NCBI RefSeq assembly: GCF_017161565.1
Contig: NZ_CP066796.1
Location: 2,914,001 to 2,978,000 of the forward strand
Origin: Erwinia amylovora
GTDB lineage: Bacteria > Pseudomonadota > Gammaproteobacteria > Enterobacterales > Enterobacteriaceae
Length of the DNA stretch: 64,000 nt
Reading direction: 5' to 3'
Position 1 is the first letter of the stretch; each line of letters begins with the position of its first letter. The notes beneath the pieces are model-generated. The model did no database searches, was not told the DNA's origin, and saw nothing but the letters and a program-made list of their open reading frames with translations. Both the position numbers and the translations under genes were made by a program. Below are positions 17,456 through 28,521 of the stretch, piece after piece.

Positions 17456-19051
17456 TTACATCACCAGACGGCGAATGTCGGCCAGCGTGTTATTGATAAT
17501 GGTGATAAAGCGCGCACCATCGGCCCCGTCGATCACGCGGTGGTCGAAGGAGAGCGAGATCGGCATCATCAGGCGCGGCATAAACTCTTTACCGTTCCAT
17601 ACCGGCTCCATCGCCGACTTGGAAACGCCGAGGATAGCCACTTCCGGCGCGTTAACGATCGGCGCAAAGTGGGTGGTTCCCAGCCCGCCAATGCTGGAAA
17701 TGGTGAAGCAACCGCCCTGCATTTCGCCTGCGGTCAGCTTACCATCACGCGCCTTTTTGGAGATGGTGGTCAGTTCACGCGACAGCTCAACAATGCCTTT
17801 CTTGTTAACGTCCTTGAATACCGGAACCACCAGGCCGTTTGGCGTATCAACCGCCACGCCGATGTTGATGTATTTTTTCAGCGTCAGCTTCTGCGCGTCT
17901 TCAGACAGCGAGCTGTTAAAGCGCGGCATCTGCTCCAGCGCAGCGGCAACGGCTTTCATGATGAACACCACCGGGGTGAACTTCACGTCCAGCTTGCGCT
18001 TCTCTGCTTCGGCATTCTGCTGTTTACGGAACGCTTCCAGATCGGTGATATCGGTTTTATCGAAGTGGGTAACGTGCGGGATCATCACCCAGTTACGGCT
18101 CAGGTTAGCACCGGAGATTTTCTGGATGCGGCCCAGCTCCACTTCTTCAACTTCACCAAATTTGCTGTAGTCCACTTTCGGCCACGGCAGCATGCCCGGC
18201 ATGCCGCCGCCAGCCGCTGGCGCTTCGGCGCGTTTCACCGCGTCTTTCACGTAGCTCTGCACGTCTTCTTTCAGAATACGCGATTTGCGGCCGGTGCCTT
18301 TAACCTTCGCCAGGTTAACGCCAAATTCACGCGCCAGGCGGCGGATAACCGGCGTGGCGTGCACGTAGGCATCGTTCTCTGCAAATTCAGACTTCGCTTC
18401 GGCTTTGGCAGGCGCCGCTGCCGGAGCCGCTTTCTCTTCCTGCACAGGCGCAGCAGGGGCTGGCGCTTCAGCTTTCGCCGCCGGAGCAGCGGCAGGTGCC
18501 GCGCCCTCGACGTCAAAGACCATGACCAGAGAACCGGTGCTGACTTTGTCGCCGGCGCTGATTTTGATCTCTTTTACCGTACCGGCAAAAGGTGCAGGCA
18601 CTTCCATTGAGGCTTTGTCACCTTCAACGGTGAGGATTGACTGTTCAGCTTCAACCTTGTCGCCGACTTTCACCATGATCTCGGTGACTTCTACTTCATC
18701 ACCGCCGATATCAGGGACATTCACCTCTTTCGCCGCGCTGGCCGCCGCCGGGGCGGCAGCAGGGGCGGCCGGGGCCGCTTCCTGCTTCTCTTGCGCCGCG
18801 GCGGGGGCTGCTGCATCGCCCGCCGCTTCAAAGATCATAATCAGCTTACCGGTTTCAACCCGGTCGCCGGTGGCAATCTTGATCTCTTTCACCACGCCAG
18901 CCTGTGGTGAAGGCACTTCCATTGATGCTTTGTCGCCTTCGACCACCAGTATTGACTGCTCAACTTCTACCGTGTCGCCAACCTTGACCAGGATCTCGGT
19001 GACTTCAACTTCGTCTGCCCCGATATCAGGAACATTAATTTCGATAGCCAT
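17456..19051 (-). CDS. aceF: Dihydrolipoamide acetyltransferase (E2), two lipoyl domains
   Basis: The E2 core of pyruvate dehydrogenase, 531 residues. Two lipoyl domains carry the lipoylated lysine in [12 protein letters not shown] (about residue 41) and [12 protein letters not shown] (about residue 144), joined by Ala/Pro-rich linkers. A peripheral subunit-binding domain follows ([14 protein letters not shown]), then the acetyltransferase domain with catalytic [16 protein letters not shown]. coli AceF has three lipoyl domains and 630 aa, so one lipoyl-linker unit is absent here. It starts 14 nt after aceE in the same operon. Confidence 0.97.
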   Translation of the reverse strand: MAIEINVPDIGADEVEVTEILVKVGDTVEVEQSILVVEGDKASMEVPSPQAGVVKEIKIATGDRVETGKLIMIFEAAGDAAAPAAAQEKQEAAPAAPAAAPAAASAAKEVNVPDIGGDEVEVTEIMVKVGDKVEAEQSILTVEGDKASMEVPAPFAGTVKEIKISAGDKVSTGSLVMVFDVEGAAPAAAPAAKAEAPAPAAPVQEEKAAPAAAPAKAEAKSEFAENDAYVHATPVIRRLAREFGVNLAKVKGTGRKSRILKEDVQSYVKDAVKRAEAPAAGGGMPGMLPWPKVDYSKFGEVEEVELGRIQKISGANLSRNWVMIPHVTHFDKTDITDLEAFRKQQNAEAEKRKLDVKFTPVVFIMKAVAAALEQMPRFNSSLSEDAQKLTLKKYINIGVAVDTPNGLVVPVFKDVNKKGIVELSRELTTISKKARDGKLTAGEMQGGCFTISSIGGLGTTHFAPIVNAPEVAILGVSKSAMEPVWNGKEFMPRLMMPISLSFDHRVIDGADGARFITIINNTLADIRRLVM

Positions 19052-19065
19052 TACTCTATTACCTC

Positions 19066-21729
19066 TTATGCCAGGCGCGGGTTAACTTTATCAGCATCGA
19101 TGTCGAATTTAGCAATAGCGTCAGCCACCACTTTCTTATCGATTTCGCCACGTTTAGCCAGTTCACCCAGCGCGGCAACCACTACGTAGGATGCGTCCAC
19201 TTCGAAGTGGTGACGCAAGTTTTCACGGCTGTCTGAACGACCGAAACCGTCGGTACCCAGTACGCGATAGTCGCTGGCCGGGATGAAGCTGCGCACCTGC
19301 TCGGCAAACAGTTTCATGTAGTCAGTAGACGCCACGGCCGGGGCATCGTTCATCACCTGAGCGATGTACGGTACGCGGGCTTCTTCAGTTGGGTGCAGCA
19401 TATTCCAGCGCTCGCAGTCCTGACCGTCACGCGCCAGTTCGGTGAACGAGGTCACGCTGTACACGTCAGAACCCACGCCGTAGTCTTTCGCCAGGATCTC
19501 TGCCGCTTCACGGACGTGACGCAGAATAGAGCCTGAACCCAGCAGCTGTACTTTACCTTTGCTGCCTTCAAGGGTGTCCAGCTTGTAGATACCCTTACGA
19601 ATACCTTCTTCTGCTCCCTGCGGCATGGCAGGCATGTGGTAGTTTTCGTTCAGCGTGGTGATGTAGTAGTAAATGTTTTCCTGCGCTTCGCCGTACATAC
19701 GCACCAGGCCGTCATGCATGATGACCGCTACTTCATAAGCGTAAGCCGGATCGTAGGAGATACAGTTCGGGATGGTCAGCGACTGAATATGGCTGTGACC
19801 ATCTTCATGCTGCAAACCTTCGCCGTTCAGCGTGGTACGGCCGGAGGTGCCGCCAACCAGGAAGCCGCGCGCCTGCTGGTCGCCCGCTGCCCAGCACAGA
19901 TCGCCGATACGCTGGAAGCCAAACATCGAGTAATAGATATAGAACGGGATCATTGGCAGATTGTTGGTGCTGTAAGACGTTGCCGCCGCCAGCCACGATG
20001 CGCCTGCACCCAGTTCATTAATGCCTTCCTGCAGGATCTGACCTTTCTCGTCTTCTTTATAGTAAGCAACCTGCTCACGATCCTGCGGCGTGTACTGCTG
20101 GCCATTCGGGCTGTAGATACCGATCTGGCGGAACAAACCTTCCATGCCGAAGGTACGCGCTTCGTCGGCGATGATCGGCACCAGGCGATCTTTGATCGAC
20201 GGGTTCTTCAGCATCACGTTCAGGGCGCGCACGAAGGCGATTGTGGTTGAGATCTCTTTGTTCTGCTCATCCAGCAGCTGACGGAAATCTTCCAGCGCCG
20301 GCATTTCCAGCTTCTCGCTGAATGTCGCTTCACGCGTTGGCAGGTAACCACCCAGCTTCTCACGCTGACCGTGCAGATAGTTGTATTCGTCTGAACCTTT
20401 TTCGAACGTCACATACGGCAGTTTTTCGATGTTGGCATCGTCAACCGGCACGTTGAAGCGATCGCGGATGTAGCGCACGCCATCCATGTTCATTTTCTTC
20501 ACCTGGTGAGCAATGTTTTTGCCCTCCGCGGTTTCACCCATGCCGTAACCTTTAACGGTATGCGCGAGGATCACCACCGGCTTACCTTTGGTGTCCTGCG
20601 CTTTTTTCAGCGCGGCATAGATTTTCTTCGGATCGTGGCCGCCACGGTTCAGTGACCAGATCTCGTCGTCGGTCATATCTTTTACCAGCTCGGCGGTTTC
20701 CGCATAGCGACCGAAGAAGTGCTCACGAACGTAGGCACCGTTTTTCGATTTGAAGGTCTGATAATCACCGTCAACGGTTTCGTTCATCAGCTGGATCAGT
20801 TTACCGCTGGTATCTTTGCGCAGCAGCTCGTCCCAACGGCCGCCCCAGATAACTTTGATCACTTCCCAACCGGCGCCGCCAAAGATGCCGTCCAGTTCGT
20901 TGATGATCTTGCCGTTACCGGTAACCGGGCCGTCAAGGCGCTGCAGGTTACAGTTGATGATGAACACCAGGTTATCCAGTTTTTCACGGGTGGCGATGGT
21001 GATCGCCCCTTTGGATTCCGGCTCGTCCATCTCTCCGTCACCCAGGAAGGCGTAAACGGTCTGGGCAGAAGTGTCTTTCAGGCCACGATGTTCCAGGTAT
21101 TTCAGGAATTTAGCCTGATAGATCGCCCCCAGCGGGCCAAGGCCCATAGAAACGGTCGGGAACTGCCAGAAGTCAGGCATCAGTTTAGGGTGCGGGTAAG
21201 AGGACAGGCCTTTACCGTGCACTTCCTGACGGAAGTTGTTCATCTGCTCTTCAGTCAGACGGCCTTCAAGGAAGGCGCGGGCATAGACACCCGGAGAAAT
21301 GTGGCCCTGGAAGTAAACCAGATCGCCGCCGTCTTTGTCGGTGCGCGCACGGAAGAAGTGGTTGAAGCACACCTCATATACGGTGGCAGAAGACTGGAAG
21401 GAGGACATGTGACCACCCAGTTCCAGATCTTTTTTCGACGCGCGCAGAACGGTCATGATCGCATTCCAGCGGATAGCGGAACGGATGCGGCGCTCTAAAG
21501 AAGCGTTGCCAGGGTATTCCGGCTCATCTTCAACGGCAATAGAGTTGATATAGTGGCTGGCGGACGCACCGGCAGCCACTTTAACGCCGCCTTTACGTGC
21601 TCCGCTCAGTACCTGGTCGATCAGATACTGTGCGCGCTCAACACCTTCTTCACGGATGACCGACTCGATCGCTTCTAACCAGTCGCGAGTTTCCATCGGA
21701 TCCACGTCATTGATTAAACGTTCTGACAT
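19066..21729 (-). CDS. aceE: Pyruvate dehydrogenase E1 component
   Basis: A homodimeric-type E1 of 887 residues, the same length as E. coli AceE. It decarboxylates pyruvate on thiamine diphosphate and acetylates the lipoyl group of AceF. The ThDP/Mg motif [12 protein letters not shown] ... [10 protein letters not shown] is seen near residues 230-265; the C-terminal third is the usual transketolase C-domain. The start [11 protein letters not shown] matches E. coli MSERFPNDVDP. It lies 145 nt after pdhR and 14 nt before aceF. Confidence 0.98.
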   Translation of the reverse strand: MSERLINDVDPMETRDWLEAIESVIREEGVERAQYLIDQVLSGARKGGVKVAAGASASHYINSIAVEDEPEYPGNASLERRIRSAIRWNAIMTVLRASKKDLELGGHMSSFQSSATVYEVCFNHFFRARTDKDGGDLVYFQGHISPGVYARAFLEGRLTEEQMNNFRQEVHGKGLSSYPHPKLMPDFWQFPTVSMGLGPLGAIYQAKFLKYLEHRGLKDTSAQTVYAFLGDGEMDEPESKGAITIATREKLDNLVFIINCNLQRLDGPVTGNGKIINELDGIFGGAGWEVIKVIWGGRWDELLRKDTSGKLIQLMNETVDGDYQTFKSKNGAYVREHFFGRYAETAELVKDMTDDEIWSLNRGGHDPKKIYAALKKAQDTKGKPVVILAHTVKGYGMGETAEGKNIAHQVKKMNMDGVRYIRDRFNVPVDDANIEKLPYVTFEKGSDEYNYLHGQREKLGGYLPTREATFSEKLEMPALEDFRQLLDEQNKEISTTIAFVRALNVMLKNPSIKDRLVPIIADEARTFGMEGLFRQIGIYSPNGQQYTPQDREQVAYYKEDEKGQILQEGINELGAGASWLAAATSYSTNNLPMIPFYIYYSMFGFQRIGDLCWAAGDQQARGFLVGGTSGRTTLNGEGLQHEDGHSHIQSLTIPNCISYDPAYAYEVAVIMHDGLVRMYGEAQENIYYYITTLNENYHMPAMPQGAEEGIRKGIYKLDTLEGSKGKVQLLGSGSILRHVREAAEILAKDYGVGSDVYSVTSFTELARDGQDCERWNMLHPTEEARVPYIAQVMNDAPAVASTDYMKLFAEQVRSFIPASDYRVLGTDGFGRSDSRENLRHHFEVDASYVVVAALGELAKRGEIDKKVVADAIAKFDIDADKVNPRLA

Positions 21730-21874
21730 GGGGGTATTCCTTATCTGTGTCTAATTTCGTTGAATTGTCTGGAACCTGTCTCTCTGTGCTCTGATTGACT
21801 GCAAAGCACGGGGAGACAGGCCCTTCGTGGGTAACATACCTTTATCAGGTACGCTTCGCGTTTTTAGCTACGCG

Positions 21875-22639
21875 TTAGTCCTTACGTTGCTGTAAACGGC
21901 GCAGGGAGCGTTCTCTGCGGCTTTGCTCCCGGCTTCTGTCCAGCAATACTTCCTCGATAAACGCCAGATGGCGGTGTGAGGCTTCACGCGCCCTTTCCGG
22001 CTCGCGTGCCACAATCGCCGTAAAAATGCTGGCGCGATGTTCGCTCACCCGCACCAGCATTTCACGGCGCGAATAGAGCATTTCGAAGTTCTGTCTGACG
22101 TTCTGTTCCAGCATCGGCCCCATGCTGCGTAATAAATGCAGCAGCACCACATTATGCGCCGCTTCTGTGACAGCTATTTGATACTGCATCACAGCATTGG
22201 CTTCCGCATCCAGATCGCCGCTTTGCTGGGCGGTCTGAATATGCAGATGGCAGTCGCGAATACGCGCCAGATCTTCCTCCGTGCCGCGCAGTGCTGCGTA
22301 ATAGGCAGCAATCCCTTCCAGCGCATGACGCGTTTCTAACAGGTCAAACTGGGATTCAGGGTGGCCGGCCAGTAATTCAACCAGCGGGTCGCTCAGGCTT
22401 TTCCACAAGCTTTTCTGCACAAATGTGCCACCGCCCTGACGGCGCAGCAGCAGCCCCTTTGCTTCCAGACGCTGGATAGCCTCACGCAGCGAAGGACGTG
22501 AGACATCAAACTGCAATGCCAGCTCGCGTTCAGGCAGGAGTTTCTCCCCGGGACGCAGCGTGCCTTCCATAATCAGGGACTCAAGCTGTTGCTCTATCAC
22601 ATCAGAGAGCTTTGGTTGGCGGATCTTGCTGTAGGCCAT
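21875..22639 (-). CDS. pdhR: Pyruvate-responsive GntR-family repressor PdhR
   Basis: This 254-residue FadR-subfamily GntR regulator has an N-terminal winged helix ([20 protein letters not shown] near residue 45) and a C-terminal FCD ligand domain with ETRHALEG and the metal/ligand histidines. It closely follows E. coli PdhR, which represses pdhR-aceEF-lpd and frees DNA when pyruvate binds. Two ATGs are adjacent; I use the second, matching E. coli MAYSKIRQ. It is first in the leftward pdh operon and a PdhR box lies about 30 nt upstream. Confidence 0.97.
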   Translation of the reverse strand: MAYSKIRQPKLSDVIEQQLESLIMEGTLRPGEKLLPERELALQFDVSRPSLREAIQRLEAKGLLLRRQGGGTFVQKSLWKSLSDPLVELLAGHPESQFDLLETRHALEGIAAYYAALRGTEEDLARIRDCHLHIQTAQQSGDLDAEANAVMQYQIAVTEAAHNVVLLHLLRSMGPMLEQNVRQNFEMLYSRREMLVRVSEHRASIFTAIVAREPERAREASHRHLAFIEEVLLDRSREQSRRERSLRRLQQRKD

Positions 22640-22669
22640 CATCCCTTCTCTATACGATTAGCCAGAGTA

Positions 22670-22686
22670 AATTGGTAATACCAATT
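22670..22686. promoter_or_regulatory. PdhR operator upstream of pdhR
   Basis: The palindrome AATTGGTAATACCAATT matches the known PdhR box (ATTGGTNNNACCAAT). It lies 31 nt upstream of the pdhR start, fitting autoregulation of the pdh operon. Confidence 0.85.
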
Positions 22687-23252
22687 TATTAAAGGTGCCA
22701 GTAAACTAACAAAGTATTCACTTGATGTCCATATGGTAACCCATGGAAACCGGAGCTGGTTCTCATACCCTGGCTTGCTCAGGCGTATAGTTGGCGTAGC
22801 TTCAGGTGTAAAAAAATTGTTAAATCCGATCGCTTTATTGAAACCAGCCAGCAAGTTAGTGGATGAAACGCCGGCGGCTTATAAGAGAACGTTATTCATC
22901 TTTCTGGCGAATTTGTGACAAAAGATGAAGATAGGTAAACCTGGTGCGATCGCTTCTTTTTTAGGCAAGCTTGCTTATATAAGTCGAAACCAGGTGCATT
23001 AGTGCGCGCATATCACTATTCTCTGCGCTGGGGTAGCTTTTGCCTCATATTTAACTCAAAACCTGGCGTAAAGTTTCCAATACACCACAACGAAAATGTC
23101 ACGCTTCTGGCCACAGGAAGTGGGCAAATTCTCTCACCAGGATGAGCTGATATCGCGACATCATCAGGACGAAAAGCACAGCTAATAACTCTGCGAATAG
23201 GGCAAGGCAGAGTTTAAAGCCTGACAAAGGCACTCATAAGAACGAGGTTTCT
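22687..23252 (+). promoter_or_regulatory. pdhR-aroP divergent intergenic region with possible TyrR sites
   Basis: A 566-nt gene-free gap between divergent pdhR and aroP. Known E. coli aroP is repressed by TyrR at TGTAAAN6TTTACA boxes. Two weak matches are seen: TGTAAA/GTTAAA at 22807-22824 and CGTAAA/AATACA at 23067-23084. Neither is strong. The aroP ribosome site GAACGAGG lies just before 23253. Confidence 0.35.
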
Positions 23253-24608
23253 ATGCAACAACAGCAAAGCGACACGCTGAAACGCGGCTTAAAAAATCGC
23301 CATATTCAGCTGATCGCGTTGGGCGGGGCCGTTGGTACCGGCCTCTTTCTGGGCAGCGCATCGGTGATTCAATCCGCGGGTCCGGGCGTCATTCTTGGCT
23401 ATGCCATCGCTGGCTTTATCGCATTTTTGATTATGCGCCAGCTGGGTGAAATGGTCGTGGAAGAGCCGGTAGCCGGTAGCTTTAGTCACTTTGCCTATAA
23501 ATACTGGGGCAACTTTGCCGGTTTCGCCTCTGGCTGGAACTACTGGGTGCTGTACGTGCTGGTCGCCATGGCTGAACTGACCGCCGTCGGTAAATATATA
23601 CAATTCTGGTACCCGGAGATCCCCACCTGGATATCTGCCGCTGCGTTCTTCGTGCTGATCAACGCCATCAATCTGACGAATGTAAAAGTATTTGGTGAGA
23701 TGGAGTTCTGGTTCGCCATCATTAAAGTGGTGGCGGTGGTGGCGATGATCCTGTTTGGCTGCTGGCTGTTGTTTAGTGGTCACGGCGGGCCGCAAGCCAC
23801 CGTGCGTAACCTGTGGCAACAGGGCGGCTTCCTGCCTCACGGTTTCACCGGGCTGGTGATGATGATGGCGATCATTATGTTCTCATTCGGCGGCCTGGAG
23901 CTGGTCGGCATTACCGCTGCCGAAGCGGATAACCCGGAAACCAGCATTCCTAAAGCCACTAACCAGGTGATTTACCGCATCCTGATTTTCTATGTCGGCT
24001 CGCTGGCCGTGCTGCTCTCGCTGCTGCCGTGGACACGAGTCACAGCCGATACCAGCCCGTTCGTGCTGATCTTCCACGAGCTGGGCGATGCGCTGGTAGC
24101 AAACGCCCTTAACGTGGTGATCCTGACCGCTGCGCTGTCGGTATATAACAGCTGCGTTTACTGTAACAGCCGCATGCTGTTTGGACTGGCGCAGCAGGGC
24201 AATGCGCCCAAAGCGCTGCTGAAAGTGGACCGTCGCGGCGTGCCGGTGGCGTCAATTCTGTTCTCTGGCTTTGCTACCGGCCTCTGTGTACTGCTCAACT
24301 ACCTGATGCCCGTTGGGGCTTTTGCTCTGTTGATGGCGCTGGTGGTGTCTGCTCTGGTGATCAACTGGGCAATGATCAGCCTGGCGCATATGAAATTCCG
24401 CCGTAAAAAAGACCATCAGGGGGTAAAAACCCGCTTCCCGGCGTTGTTCTACCCGTTGGGTAACTGGCTCTGCCTGCTGTTTATGGCCGGGATCCTGCTG
24501 CTAATGGCCATCACGCCGGGTATGGCGATTTCCGTCTGGCTGATCCCGGTGTGGGTACTGATCCTTGGCGTTGGTTACTGGATTAAAACCCGTACCCAGC
24601 GCGCGTAA
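23253..24608 (+). CDS. aroP: Aromatic amino acid permease AroP
   Basis: A 451-residue APC-superfamily transporter with 12 predicted membrane helices that takes up Phe, Tyr and Trp with protons. Sequence follows E. coli AroP almost residue for residue (GGAVGTGLFLGSASVIQSAG at the first helix, FSFGGLELVGITAAEADNP in the middle); the N-terminal tail is shorter. In E. coli aroP is next to ampE; here about 14.8 kb of other genes separates them. A strong terminator follows. Confidence 0.95.
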   Translation: MQQQQSDTLKRGLKNRHIQLIALGGAVGTGLFLGSASVIQSAGPGVILGYAIAGFIAFLIMRQLGEMVVEEPVAGSFSHFAYKYWGNFAGFASGWNYWVLYVLVAMAELTAVGKYIQFWYPEIPTWISAAAFFVLINAINLTNVKVFGEMEFWFAIIKVVAVVAMILFGCWLLFSGHGGPQATVRNLWQQGGFLPHGFTGLVMMMAIIMFSFGGLELVGITAAEADNPETSIPKATNQVIYRILIFYVGSLAVLLSLLPWTRVTADTSPFVLIFHELGDALVANALNVVILTAALSVYNSCVYCNSRMLFGLAQQGNAPKALLKVDRRGVPVASILFSGFATGLCVLLNYLMPVGAFALLMALVVSALVINWAMISLAHMKFRRKKDHQGVKTRFPALFYPLGNWLCLLFMAGILLLMAITPGMAISVWLIPVWVLILGVGYWIKTRTQRA

Positions 24609-24626
24609 TCTTCACGCACGCTTCTG

Positions 24627-24651
24627 ATTCGGCCAGCCATGCTGGCCGAAT
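24627..24651 (+). terminator. Terminator of aroP
   Basis: An 11-bp perfect stem ATTCGGCCAGC/GCTGGCCGAAT with a CAT loop, 19 nt after the aroP stop, followed by TGTTATCT. Confidence 0.7.
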
Positions 24652-24776
24652 TGTTATCTGCTTCACATTAAATACTCCCCACGCGTTTTATCCATCTCTG
24701 CGACGTTTTGTACCTGCACATGGTGGCCGTTAAGGGTCAATACTCTGCTGTACCAACCACAGCGGGAGGATCATCC

Positions 24777-26192
24777 ATGAATGGCGCTGCACTCACTGTT
24801 AAAGAGAAGATTGGCTACGGAATGGGCGATGCCGGGTGCAATATGATCGGCGGTGCCATCATGCTTTTTCTTAACTACTTTTATACCGATGTCTTTGGCC
24901 TTGCCCCGGCGCTGGTGGGCGTGCTGCTGCTATCGGTCAGGGTGCTGGATGCGGTCACCGACCCGATAATGGGTGCTATCGCCGATCGCACCCGAAGTCG
25001 TTGGGGACGTTTCCGCCCCTGGCTGCTGTGGATCTCCCTGCCCTACGTGCTGTTCAGCGTCATGATGTTCACCACCCCGGACTGGAGCTATGACAACAAG
25101 GTTATCTACGCTTTTGTTACCTATTTCCTGATGTCGCTGACCTACACCGCCATCAATATTCCCTATTGCTCGCTGGGCGGCGTGATGACTAACGATCCGG
25201 GCGAGCGCGTCTCCTGCCAGTCTTACCGTTTTGTGATGGTGGGGATTGCCACGTTGATCCTTTCGCTATCACTGCTGCCGCTGGCCGAGTGGTTTGGCGG
25301 CGCGGACAAAGCACGCGGCTATCAGATGGCGATGAGCGTGCTGGCGCTGACTGGTTTGTTTATGTTTCTGTTCTGCTTCGCCACGGTGCGCGAGCGTATT
25401 CACCCGGCGGTGCCGAGTCATGATGATTTAAAAGCCGATCTGCGTGACGTGTGGAAAAATGACCAGTGGGTGCGCATTTTGCTGCTAACGCTGTGTAACG
25501 TCTGCCCCGGCTTTATTCGCATGGCGGCCACCATGTACTACGTCACCTGGGTGATGCAGCAGTCTACCCAATTCGCTACGCTGTTTATCAGCCTCGGCGT
25601 TATCGGCATGATGATCGGCAGCACGCTGGCGAAAGTGCTGACCGACCGCTGGTGCAAATTGAAGGTTTTCTTCTGGACCAATATCGCGCTGGCCGCTTTT
25701 TCCGGCGGCTTTTACTTCCTCGATCCGCAGGCCACCATTCTGATCCTGGTGATGTATTTTCTGCTCAACATCCTGCATCAAATCCCGTCTCCGCTGCACT
25801 GGTCGCTGATGGCAGACGTGGATGACTACGGCGAATGGAAAACCGGTAAGCGTACTACCGGCATCAGCTTCTCCGGCAATCTTTTCCTCCTTAAAGTTGG
25901 CCTGGCGGTGGCCGGAGCGATGGTGGGTTTCCTGCTTTCCTGGTACGGCTACGACGCCGCAGCGAAACAACAAAGTCCTTCGGCACTTAACGGTATTGTG
26001 CTGCTGTTTACCGCCATTCCGGCGCTGGGTTACCTGATGACTGCTGCCGTGGTCAGGCTGTTAAAAGTGGACCGCCAGCTGATGCAGCAGATCCAGGTCG
26101 ACCTGCAACAGCGCCGCGCCAACTATCAGGAACTTAACGATTACCAGCACGGCAAAGCGCTGAACACGCAATCACAAGGAGAGATACCATGA
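24777..26192 (+). CDS. GPH-family (MelB-type) sugar:cation symporter
   Basis: A 471-residue, 12-helix MFS protein of the glycoside-pentoside-hexuronide:cation symporter family. The N-terminal segment KEKIGYGMGDAGCN and the loop DRTRSRWGRFRPWLLW are hallmarks. I chose the ATG at 24777, preceded by GGGAGG, over an upstream start at 24708. It overlaps the GH43 gene by ATGA, so importer and glycosidase form one unit, probably taking up short xylo- or arabino-oligosaccharides, as YicJ/XynP-type partners do. The substrate is inferred from the neighbour. Confidence 0.88.
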   Translation: MNGAALTVKEKIGYGMGDAGCNMIGGAIMLFLNYFYTDVFGLAPALVGVLLLSVRVLDAVTDPIMGAIADRTRSRWGRFRPWLLWISLPYVLFSVMMFTTPDWSYDNKVIYAFVTYFLMSLTYTAINIPYCSLGGVMTNDPGERVSCQSYRFVMVGIATLILSLSLLPLAEWFGGADKARGYQMAMSVLALTGLFMFLFCFATVRERIHPAVPSHDDLKADLRDVWKNDQWVRILLLTLCNVCPGFIRMAATMYYVTWVMQQSTQFATLFISLGVIGMMIGSTLAKVLTDRWCKLKVFFWTNIALAAFSGGFYFLDPQATILILVMYFLLNILHQIPSPLHWSLMADVDDYGEWKTGKRTTGISFSGNLFLLKVGLAVAGAMVGFLLSWYGYDAAAKQQSPSALNGIVLLFTAIPALGYLMTAAVVRLLKVDRQLMQQIQVDLQQRRANYQELNDYQHGKALNTQSQGEIP

Positions 26193-27139
26193 GCCACTGG
26201 CCAAATCCGCTAATCGAACAGCGCGCGGACCCTTTTATCTTGCGCTATCAAAACAGCTACTACTTTATTGCCTCGGTACCGGAATATGACCGACTGGAAA
26301 TCCGCCGGGCTGATACGCTGGCGGGGCTGGCAAAGGCGGCGGCGATAGTGATATGGAGAAAACCAGATGACGGGCCAATGAGTGCACTGATCTGGGCACC
26401 AGAATTGCACCGTATCGACGGGCGGTGGGTGATCTATTTTGCCGCCGCCCTGTCACCGGAGATCAAAGCTGGCCTGTTTCAACACCGCATGTTTGCCCTG
26501 ACCTGCGATGCTGACGACCCGCTCACGGGTGACTGGGTGGAACGCGGCCAGATCCACACCCCCATCAACAGCTTTTCACTGGATGCCACCCATTTTGTGC
26601 ACCAGGGCAAGAACTGGTATCTGTGGGCGCAGAAAGACCCGGCGATCCCCGGTAACTCTAATCTCTATCTGGCGCAACTGCTTACCCCCTGGCAAATCAG
26701 CGGCCAGCCTGTCGTGCTAAGCCGCCCGCAATACGAGTGGGAATGCGCCGGATTCAGCGTCAATGAAGGCCCGGCGGTGATCCGCCACGGGCAGAGACTG
26801 TTTGTCAGCTATTCGGCCAGCGCTACCGATGAGAACTACTGTATGGGGCTGCTGTGGATTGATGCGGATGCCGACCCGCTGGTTAGCGCTAACTGGCATA
26901 AATCTGCCGCGCCGGTATTTACCAGCAGCTGGAAGAACCGACAGTACGGCCCCGGCCACAACAGCTTTACCAAGGGGGAGGACGGCGAGGATGTGCTGGT
27001 GTATCACGCACGCAGCTATAGCGAAATTGACGGCGACCCGCTTTATGATCCCGGCCGCCACACGCGGATCAAACGCTTTGACTGGGATGCAGAAGGCATG
27101 CCGCAGTTCGCTACGCCTCCGGCAGACGGCGTGACGTAA
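26189..27139 (+). CDS. Glycoside hydrolase family 43 (beta-xylosidase/arabinofuranosidase-like)
   Basis: A 316-residue five-bladed propeller enzyme without signal peptide, so cytoplasmic. Likely catalytic residues are D14 in QRADPFILRY (base), D132 in SLDATHFV (pKa modulator) and E193 in SVNEGPAVI (acid). GH43 enzymes hydrolyse xylosides and arabinosides; here on sugars brought in by the overlapping symporter gene. The last 157 nt recur twice downstream at 29541 and 32098 as remnants, showing that this gene's 3' end was one border of the tandem duplication. Confidence 0.85.
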   Translation: MSHWPNPLIEQRADPFILRYQNSYYFIASVPEYDRLEIRRADTLAGLAKAAAIVIWRKPDDGPMSALIWAPELHRIDGRWVIYFAAALSPEIKAGLFQHRMFALTCDADDPLTGDWVERGQIHTPINSFSLDATHFVHQGKNWYLWAQKDPAIPGNSNLYLAQLLTPWQISGQPVVLSRPQYEWECAGFSVNEGPAVIRHGQRLFVSYSASATDENYCMGLLWIDADADPLVSANWHKSAAPVFTSSWKNRQYGPGHNSFTKGEDGEDVLVYHARSYSEIDGDPLYDPGRHTRIKRFDWDAEGMPQFATPPADGVT

Positions 27140-27587
27140 GCGATCGGTATCATTAACGACGATAAACCGTTTTTTGGCGGTGGAATTCAAATCTGCACGC
27201 TATTGTTTTAATCAGGGGTCCTTTCAACGTTAAACCCGCTGAAAAAATAGTCTCTCCCAAGAAAAAGCTTAACGTTTCATGAGATTAAAAACATCAAGAA
27301 GCATGCCATCCGATAATTTTCGACAGACTTTATGCCACTTATATTAAAAAAGATTAAAAATAACTTTATATAACGGCAAGAAGGGTACGGATCACATCTG
27401 TTATTTTCTCCCTGTAATCTCTCTTCCCTTCGCACCTCTGACAGGACGTGGTGTGAAGCTTTTTTGCCTAAGCCTCTTATTAATCTTATATCTGATCAAT
27501 AAGTAAAATAACAACTTAAGCCTGTTAATCAACAAATATTATTTACCGTGGAGAAGCAATAGTTACTATAATTACAGAACATTAAGC

Positions 27588-27727
27588 ATGCCAATACCTT
27601 CGGGCCATCAGAATAACGACACATTTATCAGTCAGCACAGTCATGATGCTTTTGTTAAAAAGTTGGCAAAAAAAACCCCGGATTTCATAGCGGTAATATA
27701 ATCCGCCAGGGTTTGTTCAATATGGCA
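27588..27727 (+). pseudogene. 5' fragment of large toxin-like gene (unit 1)
   Basis: From ATG 27588 the frame reads MPIPSGHQNND, then SHDAFVKKLAKK, matching the start of the intact 1084-aa protein at 32723 (MPIPSHHRS, SHDDFVRQMANNPGR). At an A8C4 tract the frame is lost; shifting it restores NPGFHSGNIIRQGLF, like NPGRHSGNLIRQDLS of the second intact paralogue. Similarity fades after about 47 codons, so only the N-terminus survives. About 0.4 kb of the flanks (27140-27587) shows no gene but is distantly like the DNA upstream of 32723. Confidence 0.75.
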
Positions 27728-28521
27728 CAGGCTATCTCTCTGCCGCTGGCACGTTTTCTCCCCCGGCGATAAATCATTACTATGCTTAATCCATTGTCTC
27801 AGACAGCTGTTCCCCTGTAAGTCAGTCCTGATTTCAGACATTTAGCCTGTCTTTCTTCAGAATGTCTTAACTTAAGCTACGCAGTTAATTAAGCCAGATG
27901 TACTTTGCGCGGCGCGGCGAAAAAACAGAAACTTTAACCCGTTTTCATAAATCAATAACGACTGACGCTAAGCTAAAACTTCATTATTTTTTATGTACTT
28001 GAAATAAATGTTGCATTGCGAAATTAACATTATAACAAAACGCACCTGCATCTTATAATGTGACGCGCATCACATAATATTAAAAAAACAGTTTAAAACT
28101 GTACACGGTATTATCATCCTGCTAATACTGTTAAAGTCGACCAAATATGGCTCATCTTCAGAACTGATGACCGCCTGCACTCTCTTGCGTGGGGTTAGTT
28201 AACGTATTTCTATTAACTACTTTATCAACGCACATATTTAATACGTTATGCGTAAGCAATATCTTGTTTATATTGAAGTTCAGCGTCTGTAATTTGCGTA
28301 AAAAGCCTATTCAGGTAGCGTAATCCTATAGGGCCAAAGGATGTTGGTATGGCCTTGCATCATTGGCGAAAGATGGAGCGCGTCATCCTCAAGGATCGCT
28401 TTACCCTCGATAGCTTTCGATCCACATATCAATACCGGCTACTTCCCTGTTGACAGGAGGTCAACTCAGCAGGTGATGGTCAAAAATAAAGAAACGTTGA
28501 TGAAGTAATTAATGAGGATAA
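27728..28521 (+). promoter_or_regulatory. Long upstream region of omptin 1, no confident gene
   Basis: About 0.8 kb of AT-rich DNA between the toxin-gene fragment and the omptin start. It ends with GAGGATAA before ATG 28522 as ribosome site. It is kept almost unchanged in the second unit (30285-31078). A 55-codon open frame at 28341-28508 is described separately. No CRP, PhoP or hrp box stands out by eye. Confidence 0.4.
28341..28508 (+). CDS. Small open frame upstream of omptin 1, doubtful
   Basis: Fifty-five codons (MLVWPCIIGERW ... NKETLMK) ending 13 nt before the omptin start, with no homology I recognise. The twin at 30898 is intact with one synonymous change and one Met-to-Val change, but the whole unit is highly conserved so this is weak evidence for coding. 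AAGG is immediately adjacent to the ATG, which is a poor spacing. Confidence 0.2.
   Translation: MLVWPCIIGERWSASSSRIALPSIAFDPHINTGYFPVDRRSTQQVMVKNKETLMK

Noticed and set aside
16051..21498. Long open frames antisense to lpdA, aceF and aceE
   Set aside because: Shadow frames of highly expressed, codon-biased genes; no family likeness or ribosome sites.
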